Origin: Azolla pinnata
Lineage: Eukaryota; Streptophyta; Polypodiopsida; Salviniales; Salviniaceae
Direction: 5' to 3'
Assembly (NCBI GenBank): GCA_037176905.1
Contig: JBBBWG010032009.1
Location: forward strand, 1-20,407
Length of the DNA stretch: 20,407 nucleotides
Shown: positions 8,049 through 18,170 of the stretch, piece after piece
Position numbering within the stretch: position 1 is the first letter of the stretch
Layout of the letters: each line of letters starts with the position of its first letter
Made by a program: the position numbers and the translations under genes
Notes under the pieces: model-generated
What the model was told of the DNA's origin: nothing
Seen by the model: only the letters and a program-made list of their open reading frames with translations
The model's database searches: none

Positions 8049-11000
8049 TTAAGGTTTCCATGGTGTGGGTGGAGGGGGTGAAGGTGGAGAGAGAGGAGGC
8101 AGAGCGGAGAAGAGGGTGTTGACATCGACAGAGCCAGTGTCACCGCCAGAGAGGGAGACAAGCGCAGCTGCGAGGAGGGCAGTCCCAACTATGGTGGGCT
8201 CTGTGAAGTTGTAGTTAGAACGAACATCGGAGAAGCGATCCTGGGCATCTGGCCCACCTACCATGGCCCCTGCTAGCACATGCGGATTCGGTGAAGATGT
8301 CTGTAAGTACTTCATCCCTGGTGTACACCCCCTGGAATTCACATTGCTCGGAAGCGATGCCCCCCGATGATGCACTCTTGTTGGGAAACGGTCCCCGTAC
8401 CCCACCACGTAGCTCATGTTATTGGGGTTCTGCCCCAGTATGTAATCAATCTGTTTTTTGTCATTCCACAATACCACAATATGGCATTTGTTACGGTGTA
8501 ATCCAAGCTTGGTATGCACATCTATTCTATCTATCAATCTACATGTATGCATGTATTTGTTGATCACATCTCAAGCATCTATACATATGCATGATTCTGT
8601 ATTATTGTGAGGAGTTTCTAAAAATTCTACCCAGAGGAGTATCTGCCTTGCATGATCTACTGTTTCAAGTTTGTTGTAGCCTCGTGATTAAGCTGTCTGG
8701 AAGCCTTAAATTAGTGCAAGCTGAAGCAACTTAGTTATCTGTATGATCGCACATACCGTATGGTGTTTGTTGTGGTGAAATCCAGCTTGGATCGATATTT
8801 AGCCGCATTCCCAGCATCAGTGTACATGCATGATAGGGTTTCTAATTCTCCACAAAAGAGGTCCAGGACACAGATATATTGTTTTTAGGAATATCATAGC
8901 CAGCCTTTGAATTTGTGTTTTTCTAGGATTATGATTTGGAATTAGAGCACCCACACATAGGTGAGGCTTGGAATTTAGCCTCTTTTGAAGCTATGAATTT
9001 GTATGAGAACGTGTGATTTTGGGTGATAGCTTTTCATGCATCCCTTCATTAATGACCTTCATTTTCCACAAATTCATTTTGTAGAAACAGAAAGTTTACC
9101 TGCGATCTTGCAAAGTTGCGCAGCTCCACCGATCGTAGAAAATCTGGCCCACATGTCCACCCAGGCACACCTACCTCGGTCTGATAGTCAGCATAGAGTG
9201 CTGCCAGAAACGCTGAGGCGGCATTGTACTGCAATGGTTGTGGCCTCCCATGGTTAAACATCATCAACCCACCTGGTGGGACATTGGAAATGTAACCATG
9301 TGATTATCACATTATATATATCTAATCGATTTAATGCCATTCAATTATTCTGGTTAAGTAGTAAATTACCTTTTGTTACATTAAATGTTTGGTATCGGGG
9401 CAGGTATGCACACATATTCATGTTGGTCTGATTGTTAAAGATTCGGAGCACATCCTCGAACGGATAACCCGGATTCATCATGAGGCGGAATCGGGTCAGG
9501 ATCAGCTGCGAGGGGAAGCAATGATCAGGTCAGAAAAATTGTGCTTTCATACAAGATGCCGAGTTCGACCTTAATAAATGGGAACTTTTGATGGTGCCGC
9601 CATATCCAACCAACATATTATATGCCACCATATCCAACCAACATATTATACCTGTGCTCCGGGGATCTTATTGTCCCAACTGAGGATACGGTTGTCGAGT
9701 GGGTTGTCGACGGCGTAAGCGTTTTGGGCCAGTTTCAAGCTGGTGGCTAAGTTGATGTAGGTAGTGTTGCCGGTGGCGTAGTACATCCACGCGCTGCTCC
9801 AGATGTACTCATCCCAGTAGCTGGTGGAGTTGTAGAAGTACTGAGCATCTGAGACAACATCGCTATACCGTGCTCGCGGCCCTCGTGCAAACCTGTACAC
9901 TGTCCCAGCCGCATGGACCAGCACTTGGTTGTAGCTCCGATCATCCTTGAACACGATCGATGCAGCTGCCAGCGCTGCTGCCATCTCCGCCGCGAGGTCT
10001 GAACACGCGCCGCATGCCAGCGCTGGCCTCTCGTAGTCCATGTCCTCGGGTCTCTCCCAACAGCTATGATCGTTGTTTACCCCTGTCTGGCCAGCACCCG
10101 TGTAGCCTTTGCCCACCTGGGATTATACTCGACATACTTTCAGATGGTAATCAACTGTAATGGCTTTTCGAAAAACTGAAACTAAGCATTGCTGGATGAG
10201 GTAGGGTGCTCAGGCCCTGAGCTGTTCAGTTCAGGGTTTCCGAATCCCTATGTGTGCTTTGCACCAAAAGAATGATGCTATGCACGCCTGATGATGCTAT
10301 ATGCTTAATGCATAGCATCATTCTTTCAACCGTGGTTTGATTGAGCCTGCCCATCAATCATATCAAGGTCAAGGTGCTGCACCACAACCAACTCTGTTTA
10401 TTGGGTGTTGGTCAAGCGAGGCACTTGCTTGTTTGCCAATAAAAAGAAATGGATATTAAGCGTTGTCGTATGTGCTATTCGCATCAAAAGGGCAATGCTA
10501 TGCACAACCTTTGATGCTTTGTATGCGTCATGTATCTTCAGGTTATGATCCACTTGAACCTGCCGATCATATGAAGGTCAATCGACAGTTTTCGATTGTG
10601 TGTACGGATGCAAGTAAGCTCTGGCTGGTGAAGCAAGGCAATCGCGTAATGTTTGCGAACAAGTCAAATCGTGGGAGGAGCACAGGATTTTTCGTGTGAA
10701 TGTGAAGAACCCCTAATGTAAGAGGTCGGCGGACAGCATAGAAATAATTTGGATAGGCGAACCCTCCGAAAACCTCCACCTTTAAAATCAGGTTCTGTTC
10801 AATTCCTCTTTTCCTTTTTCTTTCAAAGTTTGTGCAAGATGTTGTTTTGCCCATTGAATGGGCGCTCTTTATACATTCTGTTTTCTTGTGATGGTACCTC
10901 GTTCTTGTTTATGACATCTAACATTGGGAGAATTTCTGGTAATATTATCTAGTTTGACTACTAGTAGTAATTATCAGACATAGCTATACTATGGCAAGGA

Positions 11001-12163
11001 TGGGAAATCACACCGACCTGTGCATAGACCTGGGTGATGGTGTCAGCAGTTTTGTTGAAAGTCTTGAGGATGTAGTCAGCACCCCACTTGATGATGTCCT
11101 TGACGTGATCAAGCTCTCCCACGGCTTTATACTTGGGGCCATACTCGATCACACTCCAGCTCAACACGGTGACCATGAAAGCACCTGGGAACCCAAACTT
11201 GATGTTGTCTCCGGCATCATAGTATCCGCCGGACAGATCCGCGTTAGGCTTCCCGTCGTTTATAGCAGAGTTTCCACGCCACGGAATACCGTTGTTTTTG
11301 GGCAGTACACCCGCTGTGATGGAAGGTAAAGAAAAAACCTCTGAATCAAATGATTTAAAACTCGGACCCAGCAAACTAAAGAATGTAGACATTATATTGA
11401 CTTTTCAGTTTCATTTTTCTCTTTGAATCATTTGGGTGGTAATCAGGCCTTAATATAGGTCTTGGCCACGCAGGTGGTGTGATTGTTGAAATCTCCATCT
11501 TATGAAGGAGGGCTGTGATTTCTCTTCTTTGGGAGGCATCAGGCATGTTCTATGGCAGCTTAAAGGATTAGAGAGGAGCTACATGCTATCAATCACGATT
11601 GGATCTTTGAATCAGGCCTTCAATACAGAATGTAAAACATTAAGTTGACTTTTCGGTTTCATTTTTCGCTTTGAATCATCGGGGTAATCAGGCCGTAATA
11701 TAGGTCTTAGCCATGCAGGATTTGGGAAAAACTAATGCTATCGACCGGGAATGGATCTTTGCGGGGGAAACTCACATCTCTGAGCGTTGAAGAAGCGTAG
11801 AACCGTATGGAGGGCTTGGGTGTACTTGTCCTCCGGAGGGGGAGGCGGTTGACGGTGGGGTATGAGCTTAACGATGAGGACGATGATGGTGATGATGACG
11901 GCGACGGCGATGAAAGCTGCAGAGGCATATTTGAGCACCTTCTTCTTGCAAACCACACATCCGAGATCGACATACTGATCCTTCTTCTTGCCCTGGCTGG
12001 AAGGGTTGAGGAGCCAGCTATGGTGGGCATTGTTGTCATCGAGACGGTGTGCAGCAGCCCGATCGACATCCGGCTGATCTGCACGGCTCAGCCGGCTCTC
12101 GTCATCGGTCGATGAATCGCCCACTTCGAACGTCGATCCTCCCCATGCATTATACCCTTGCAT
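8049..12163 (-). CDS. KOR: Membrane-anchored endo-1,4-beta-glucanase, GH9A / KORRIGAN family, complete
   Basis: Family role: a type II membrane cellulase acting with the cellulose synthase machinery at Golgi, plasma membrane and cell plate. Six exons join in phase: 12163-11776, 11313-11018, 10116-9652, 9505-9370, 9272-9100 and 8450-8049 (TAA). They total 1860 nt or 619 residues, the family's usual length. The cytosolic tail (1-78) starts [10 protein letters not shown] and keeps the SWLL dileucine and YVDLG tyrosine signals that target KORRIGAN. A membrane segment spans about 79-101. The GH9 domain has GGYYDAGD (base Asp 162/165), [41 protein letters not shown] (about 513-518) and NFTEPT (acid Glu about 570). 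It ends in the proline-rich [16 protein letters not shown]. Six N-glycosylation sequons (NKT, NST, NTT, NQT, NVT, NFT) are present. Introns are 462, 901, 146, 97 and 649 bp. There are no stops or frameshifts. Which paralogue (KOR1, 2 or 3) is not decided. Confidence 0.97.
10246..10580. repeat. Imperfect direct repeat in cellulase intron 2, one copy holding an 18-bp hairpin
   Basis: About 10250-10370 and 10468-10580 are related: both contain TATGTGTGCT or a close form, CA(C/T)CAAAAG, ATGCTATGCAC, TGATGCT and CATAT(C/G)AAGGTCAA. In the first copy, arms at 10267-10284 and 10309-10326 are perfect 18-bp inverted repeats (AAAGAATGATGCTATGCA against its complement) around a 24-nt loop. The second copy lacks the clean palindrome. 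Confidence 0.75.
11399..11719. repeat. 75-bp direct repeat in cellulase intron 1
   Basis: Copies at about 11399-11473 and 11646-11719 share GACTTTTC(A/G)GTTTCATTTTTC, TTTGAATCAT, TAATCAGGCC and AATATAGGTCTT(G/A)GCCA. They sit near the 3' end and just after the 5' end of intron 1, which runs 11775-11314 on the minus strand. Confidence 0.8.
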
Positions 12164-12252
12164 TCTCCCTGTGGCCTGATTCCAATATATGTATCCTATG
12201 CCAATGTATTTGAAGTCTTTGATTCTTTGTTCTATTTGTTGTGGATATGATC

Positions 12253-12260
12253 TCTATATT
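12253..12260 (-). promoter_or_regulatory. Weak candidate TATA element of the cellulase gene
   Basis: AATATAGA reads on the minus strand about 90 bp upstream of the cellulase ATG. It is a poor match. A CT-rich stretch (the complement of the GA run near 12520) lies about 360 bp upstream and could be a pyrimidine-patch promoter element. A 5' UTR intron is also possible. Confidence 0.25.
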
Positions 12261-12387
12261 TCTCCTCCTGCCCGTGCGCTGATCTGATCTTTGAAGACAC
12301 AGATGCTGTTACCAGCTCATGCTCATTCCTGCCAATAGTGATTATATCGCCCTGCAATCAGCAGAGCATAGATGGTATGCAGGGAAT

Positions 12388-12405
12388 TACACACACACAC
12401 ACATA
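12388..12405. repeat. CA dinucleotide microsatellite upstream of the cellulase gene
   Basis: A short (AC)n run in the 5' flank, followed by ATACATATATGG. A GA-rich run with GACA interruptions follows at about 12519-12552. Confidence 0.85.
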
Positions 12406-12619
12406 CATATATGGTTATATATTGGTTAATGTATGTAGTGTCATATCTGTTGATTGGCCTTTGCGACCTGGTTGTTGCTCTGATCTGCAGGTCTTTTCTC
12501 TGGTAAATGCTGATCTTAGAGAGAGAGAGACAGACAGAGACAGAGAAACAAACAGGAGAAAATTTGTATGAGGTTGGTCTATTTTATATTTCAATGCTTG
12601 TAGTGGTAGCACAAAGTCA

Positions 12620-12850
12620 AAATTGGATGACATATACATGGGCATGTACACACATGCATATACCTATACATGTTACATGTACATGTACATATGCTATATA
12701 CCTGTACATGTACATGTATACCATATTAGATTACATGTATTTGTGTGGTACAAAACTATCTGTGTATGTGCATCTGCATCTATCTCTGCATATCTATCTG
12801 CATATACGCATGTGTATACATGTACAAGTATATGTACATATACATATTTC
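12620..12850. repeat. TACATG / GTATAC palindromic low-complexity tract
   Basis: Repeats of ACATGT, TACATG and GTATAT words, including TACATGTACATGTACATATG and a mirrored CTGTACATGTACATGTATAC. The open frames over it (12507-12875 and 12623-13150, plus), rich in Tyr, Cys, Ile and His, come from this composition and are not supported as genes. Confidence 0.8.
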
Positions 12851-14105
12851 TATGCAAAGGGATCTGTTTTCTTGAAGGGAGATTGTCTCAGATCTCAAAA
12901 GGTGGGGAAGCAGACATGTCAAAGCCTGTTTGATTTTTTGAAGTATAATACATCAATTTGGGGTTTGATTTTTTCAAGCTTTGAGGACATGATCTCTCAC
13001 CATGTCTTCTTCTTCTTCTTCTTCTTTTTTTTCGCAGTTTTCTTTGCGAGAATTCGTATCGTGTTCAAAGGAATGAGCTGTCATTTCCTGAAACCGTTCC
13101 GATTTTCTAGTCGTATTTCGCTTTGGAAAATGGGTACGCGATTTGTTTAATTTTTTCCTGAGATTGAATTTCCAGCCACTTGATAGCTTCTTACTGCATT
13201 AGCACCCCTGGAATCTGGCCACTTCGCTCCCACATAGCGATCACCCGATTGTCCTGTCTCACCAGATCCAGGCACTGTTATTGCTTTTGGTTGTATCGAA
13301 GCACCATCATGACTGTTATGTTATCGGCTTTGTCTCGATTCTTATTACTTCTCTTGTGGTGAATCAATCCATCAAAATGGCTCTGCTCCGACTGATTGTT
13401 ATCATTTGCTTGTAGTGAATGAAGCAACCCATGAATGCTTGGAGCCATGGATTCTGCAGCAACCGTGAATCGGTTCAACAGTGGCGTTTGAGTTCATGGT
13501 GATTGTTTCCTGCTTCATCTGTGCTTGCTGAAAGCAATCCATCATTTGTTTAAAAATGGAGATGGAGCTGCTCATTTGACATCCTTCAAATTTCACCCAA
13601 GCTGTTCCATCAGGGCTTAATGAATGCTTACAACACTTCATACCTTAGCTCTAGATCATCGGGATTCTTGCCACATCATGTAATGTGAAGCTTCAGAATA
13701 TGAGACAGTCCGTCTTCTGTCGCATAGAAAAGATGAAGAGGAAGAAAAAAAAAGGGCACACACACAAGTCATGATCACATGATTTCCTTTCCATGTTTAG
13801 TTAGTTATATTCACAGGTTTGCAACTGTTTTGTACATATATGGTGGATTTGCTGTGCTCTGCATTTGATAAAGAGCATGGAATGCTTTTCAACTGCCAAT
13901 CGTGCCGATTTGGGAGCACTTCTTAATGACAAAAACGGTATTTTGCTGTTGTAAATGCTATCGAAATTTCCGAAAAACTATTTATATGCTTGCCTAGCTC
14001 ACATGTCTAGAAAAATTCCAAAGTCTAGATTGAAGAAATCATTTGGAAAAGAGGAAAAAGCAGGTGGGTGTTTTCAGCTGTCGTTGAGGAGTGATTCATC
14101 CACGC
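12851..14105. other. Region between cellulase promoter and decayed minisatellite, no firm gene
   Basis: A CTT microsatellite with a T-run lies at about 13006-13032. On the minus strand, frames at 13402-13641 and 13278-13478 are open and overlap out of frame. Their residues look reasonably balanced (for example DKADNITVMMVLRYNQK), but I recognise no family and cannot place splice sites with confidence. Confidence 0.4.
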
Positions 14106-14625
14106 TTGATGATATTGATTGACGGTTAATCCAACGGTGACTAAATCACATGTACAAGGATCAGGAGAAAATTGAATCGGCGGTTAAAGATGGGTGATCG
14201 AAACGCATGTACAAGGACAATGAGAAAATTGAATTGGCAGTGAATCGAATACTTGATTGATGGGTGATCAAACCGCGTGTATGATGATAACGAGAAAATC
14301 GAATCGATAGTTCATCCAATACCTAATGGGTGAGTAAGTGAAGGAAAGTTAATCGGCCAATACCTGATGGGCGATCAAATCACATGTACACGAGGAGAAG
14401 GAGAAAATTGAATCGACGGCTAATCCAAAACCTGATGGGTGATAAAATTAGCATGTGCAAGGGAAAGAGGAAATGATAATCCAATAATCAAAAAGCTCAT
14501 AGCTTCCTCGTATGATACCGGATTTTAGAGTTTAAATACCTGAATCGAAGCCAACGGCGTGGGCTATCATGGGGGATGGCGGAAATTTCAATCACATGTA
14601 GAAGGATGAGGAGAAAACCCGGATC
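14106..14625. repeat. Decayed minisatellite downstream of the pseudogene
   Basis: Degenerate units of about 60-110 bp share TGATGGGTGAT(C/A)AAA, CACATGTACAAGGA and GAGAAAATTGAATCG. Copies of the last word occur near 14165, 14221, 14292 and 14401. A related piece (CACATGTAGAAGGATGAGGA at about 14594) lies next to the sequence that replaces the lost end of the cellulase pseudogene. Confidence 0.75.
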
Positions 14626-14760
14626 CGGCAGCTGATCCGAGACCGGATGGAGCGATTGAGTAAGCGGCATGCTAGCTGCCCGTTTCCAGACACATTAGCA
14701 GCAGACCCTGTGGTGTGAACACCACGGTACAGAGGCGAGTGAATGCCATCGTCTTCGTTC

Positions 14761-14820
14761 AGGGTCAGGGTCAGGGTTAGGGTTAGGGTTAGGGTTAGGG
14801 TTAGGGTTAGGGTTAGGGTT
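14761..14820. repeat. Short interstitial telomere-like tract, TTAGGG hexamer
   Basis: Ten contiguous 6-bp units on the plus strand: two AGGGTC followed by eight AGGGTT. This is the hexamer TTAGGG, not the heptamer TTTAGGG that forms the array at the right end of this window. It abuts the exact point where cellulase homology ends at 14820. The TLTLTL and RVRVRV frames over it are repeat artefacts. Confidence 0.95.
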
Positions 14821-14999
14821 TCCAGATGCGGATTCGCCGAACTCGTCTCCAGATACTTGAGCCCTGGCTTGCACCCCCTGGAATCGAACTTGCTCGGCAG
14901 CGACGCCGCCCTGTGGTGCACCCGCGCCGGGTACCTGCTCCCGTGCCCCACCACGTAGCTCATGTTCTTCGGATTATTGTTCCCCAGTATGTAGCCGAT

Positions 15000-16540
15000 C
15001 TGCAGCAGAAGAGAGCGTGTTCAAGAAATCAGACACCCGTGCGTTATCTGCACAGTGCGAATCGCTGGCTCGAAAAGATTATCCTACCATCATTAGTTAG
15101 AGCAAAGGGACGTAAGGTTGTACGAGTCTTGTGCACAAAGAGTGTTGACTTGTTATGTGATCGGTCGTGCAGATAACCACCTAGGTGCTATATAATTCCA
15201 ATCTATAAGTGCACTGTCATTCGTACTGTAAAAACAGGCTTTCTTTCCATTTGGTGTGAAATGCTAGATTATCCTACCATTAGTTAGAAAAAGGTCGTAA
15301 GGTTGTACAATTCTTGTACACAAAGAGTTTGACCTATTATGTTATTGGTGGTGGAAATAACCATTGAGGTGCTATATAATTCCAATCTGAAGTTAGCATG
15401 AACCCATTCTTGTACTCTTTAATCTTGTTTGATGTTGTCACCGTTAGTGGATCTAACCACCCTTCATCCATCCTTCCTTCTTCTCTATGATCTTCTCTGA
15501 CACTTTGTCATCATTTATTGATCTGCTATGTCAGCAACAGATTAAGTGCAAAGACACACGATATCAACACCATCCAATCGACCGACCGACCGATCGATCG
15601 GGCAATCAAGAGAACTTTAAAAGCTTTCTAGAGTATAATCCAAGGTAAGATTTTGTGGTATAGGATCTACTCAACAGTTTGCCAGTCTGATTTATATATC
15701 CTCGCAGAACCATCTTTCTTCTCTCTCTAATCTTCTCTAACGTTGTCATCGTTAGTGGATCTGCATCGCAAGCGGCAAGTTAGCATGAACACAAACATGA
15801 TCGACATCAGCCAATCAGCGGTCGATCAACAGAACTAAAAGCTTCTAAAGTATAATCCAAGGTAATATTCTGTGGTATGGAATCTAGACAACACCTTGTT
15901 GGTCTAGGTGTGCACCTTTAATATATATATTCTTCAGCTCTCTAATGTTTTCATCATCGGTGGATTTGCAATGGTCGTGACACGTGAAATGAAATACAGG
16001 CACGATCGGCGCCTTAAGACGTTTAAGACGTTCTTAAAGAAATCTTTATATATTTCTCTGCGGATGTCTTAAATGTATGATGGAATTTCCTTGCCCCATA
16101 ATGGATCTTTCCATCAAATGCTACGTGCGTAAACTCGTTCAATTCATCAATGCACTGTGCGCGTATGGTCATGAACATCTCAAGGTATCATTGACCTGTG
16201 ATTGCCTCAAACTTCCATAGCTTCGACGGCCATATCCCCTCTAAGAGTTAGCAGTAAACTCGTTGAATTTATCAGTGTAAGCATACATATGGGCCAGAAC
16301 ATCTAAGAGGGTGTCCATCTAAGAGCTTCCGCAGTCCTTGTAAGGATTGGTTAGCGTCGAATTGCTCCTCTTCAGATTTCAACCATCACCCTACAACAAC
16401 TACGCCAAGTAGGAGCAAAAGAAGAGCTTTTCTTATTTGATGTATCGGTTGCACCTTCTAAACCCTGAGCCCTGAAACCCTGAAACCCTAAGTCGAGAAT
16501 CGAGAATCGGGAATTGAGGATCGAGAATCCGATTCAGTAC
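15000..16540. other. Pseudogene interior that replaced exons 3-5, made of tandem duplications
   Basis: No cellulase exons 3-5 are visible. One pair, about 15077-15205 and 15268-15392, shares GATTATCCTACCAT, GTAAGGTTGTAC and GGTGCTATATAATTCCAATC. A second pair, about 15480-15730 and 15730-15960, shares GATCTTCTCT or TAATCTTCTCT, GTATAATCCAAGGTAA and TGTGGTAT. Parts of about 16120-16300 also repeat (TAAACTCGTT(C/G)AATT). At 16460-16492 a degenerate CCCTGAAACCCTAA tract, then GAGAATC words, lie directly beside the exon 2 donor. Confidence 0.75.
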
Positions 16541-16860
16541 CTGTGCATACACCTGGGTGATGGAATCGGCCATCTTGTTGAAGGTCTCGAGGATGCAGTC
16601 GGCACCCCACTTGATGATTTCCTTAACATGATCCCATGGCTCTGTACTTGGGGCCATACTCGATCACGCTCCAGCTCAGTACCGTGACCGCGAAAGTGCC
16701 CGCGAACCCGAACTTGATGTTGTCTCCCGCGTCGTAGAAGCCGCACGAGAGGTCCGCGTTGGGCTTGCTGTCGCTCAAGCCGGAGTTCCCGCGCCGCGGC
16801 ACAGTGTTGCTCTTGGGAAGTGTACCCGCTAGCAGCAAAAACAAAAAAAGAAACTCAAAA

Positions 16861-17460
16861 AAACACATTAGTCTGTATCCATTGCTGTATACACAAATAT
16901 AGACACAATCGGATCGGAATCCCGTGTCATAAGCACATAACCAAAATGTTATTATCAAGATTCGAATCTTATGCGATTCTAGTGAAAAATAATAATTAAA
17001 TAAACAAAAAAAACACATTAGTCTGTATCCATTGTTGTACACATAAATGCACACACAATCGGATCGGAATCCTGTGTCTCAAGCACATAACCAAAATGTT
17101 ATTATCAAAATTTGAACCTTCTGTGTTTCCGGCGCAAAAAAAAAAAACAAACAAAACACAATCTGTATCTATTGTTGTACACACACACACACACACACAC
17201 ACAGACGATCGGATCAGAATCCTGTGCCACAAGCACATAGCCGAAATGTCGTTGTCAAGATTCGAACCTGATGCGCTTCCAGCCAAAAAAAAAACAAAAA
17301 ACTAGAAAAATAAACACATTAGTCCATATCCATTGTTGCACACGCACGCACGCTCACGATCGGGTCGGAATCCCGTGTCACAAGCACATAGCCGAAATGT
17401 CGTTACCAAGATTCGAACCTGAGATGCCTTCGAAATAGAAGCCTTTTCACAGAAGGCATC
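16861..17460. repeat. Four tandem units of about 150 bp in the pseudogene's first intron
   Basis: Units start near 16861, 17011, 17154 and 17312 with AAACACATTAGTC(T/C)(G/A)TATCC or a close form. They continue with CACAATCGGATCGGAATCC(C/T)GTGTC, AAGCACATA(A/G)CC, AAATGT and AAGATTCGAACCT. Each boundary is an A-rich run. The third unit has a (CA)n expansion at about 17180-17203, and the fourth has CACGCACG instead. On the minus strand each unit has a tRNA T-arm/box B-like word (GGTTCGAATCTTG), so an old SINE origin is possible. After the last unit, GATGCCTTC (17423) and GAAGGCATC (17452) form a short inverted repeat. Confidence 0.85.
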
Positions 17461-17499
17461 GGGCTCGAATCATGATAATGTAAAATTTTAAGTTATGTG

Positions 17500-18170
17500 G
17501 CTCGTGATCGGATCAGGATCGGGATCGGAATCGGAATCCAAATGGATCGGAATCGAAATCGGATCGGGATCGGGTTTTCGATGCTCACATTTTCGAGCCT
17601 CCCCATGCATTGTACCCTTGCATAATCGATCGATCGCCCGATTCACCCGAATATCGGTACGACCGGTTTCGGATCGATTGGAATGATGTCTTCGGAATCG
17701 ATCGATCGATTTATACAATGTATGTGACCCGCCGATCGATCGATCCGTACAATGTATGCCAATCAGCCCAGCGATCGATCGCTACGATCTGTATAATCGG
17801 CCGATTGATTGATTCCGTACAATCTATACAATTGGGCCGATCGATCGATCCGTACAATCTATACAATCAGCTGACCGATCGATACAATGTATGCAATCGG
17901 TCGATCGATCGATCCTATGTATGCAGTCGATCTATCGATCAATCAATCGGTGCAATCTGTGTAATTGACAGATCAATCTGTCTATATAATCGATTGATCG
18001 AACACAATCTATACGATCGATCGATACAGTCGGCACGATCGATCGATCGATCTACACAATCTACACAATCGACCGATACAGTTGGACGCGATCGATCGAT
18101 CACTCTACACAATCTACACAATCGGTCGATACAGTTGGACGCGATCGATCGATCGATCGACTGTATCGTA
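17500..18170. repeat. GATC-rich repeat field (CGATCGATCG)
   Basis: It begins with (GGATCG/GGAATCG)n at about 17510-17580. It then shows units of about 30-37 bp that pair CGATCGATCGATC with CGTACAATCTATACAATCGG, from about 17690 to 17930. It ends with units of about 50-53 bp (18039, about 18090, 18143) reading ACACAATCTACACAATCG and ACCGATACAGTTGGACG. The RSIDRS-rich open frame on the plus strand here is a product of the repeat. Confidence 0.88.

Larger units (their letters stand above)
14820..17623 (-). pseudogene. Broken second copy of the GH9A/KORRIGAN cellulase gene
   Basis: Three pieces survive in order. At 17623-17588 the minus strand reads [10 protein letters not shown], identical to the start of the intact gene, then K, M and a stop at 17587-17585. 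At 16828-16541 is exon 2 with a good acceptor and donor: [40 protein letters not shown], then an 8-nt deletion near 16632 shifts the frame before HVKEIIKWGAD and ITQVYAQ. The first Gly of GGYYDAGD is Cys. At 14999-14820 is the start of exon 6: IGYILG (Asp to Gly), NMSYVVGHGSRYPARVHHRAASLPS, up to NPHL, then a telomere-like tract. Exons 3-5, the membrane segment and the catalytic Glu region are absent. The remaining exons are more GC-rich than the intact copy. No functional enzyme is possible. Confidence 0.93.

Noticed and set aside
9960..10160. Plus-strand frame across cellulase exon 3, and similar plus frames at 8291-8563, 9036-9257, 10991-11329 and 11807-12115
   Set aside because: They are antisense shadows of the GH9A exons.
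12623..13150. A 175-codon plus-strand frame upstream of the cellulase gene
   Set aside because: Its first half is the TACATG microsatellite and its second half crosses a CTT/T run. No family is recognised.
14592..14963. A frame encoding a TLTLTL beta-like repeat, and RVRVRV on the other strand
   Set aside because: Both come from the 60-bp telomere-like hexamer tract. The N-terminal part of the minus frame is cellulase pseudogene exon 6.
15000..16540. Surviving cellulase exons 3-5 of the pseudogene
   Set aside because: I looked for RPEDMDY, YWDEYIW, PGYP and PGWTCGP-encoding stretches on the minus strand and saw none.
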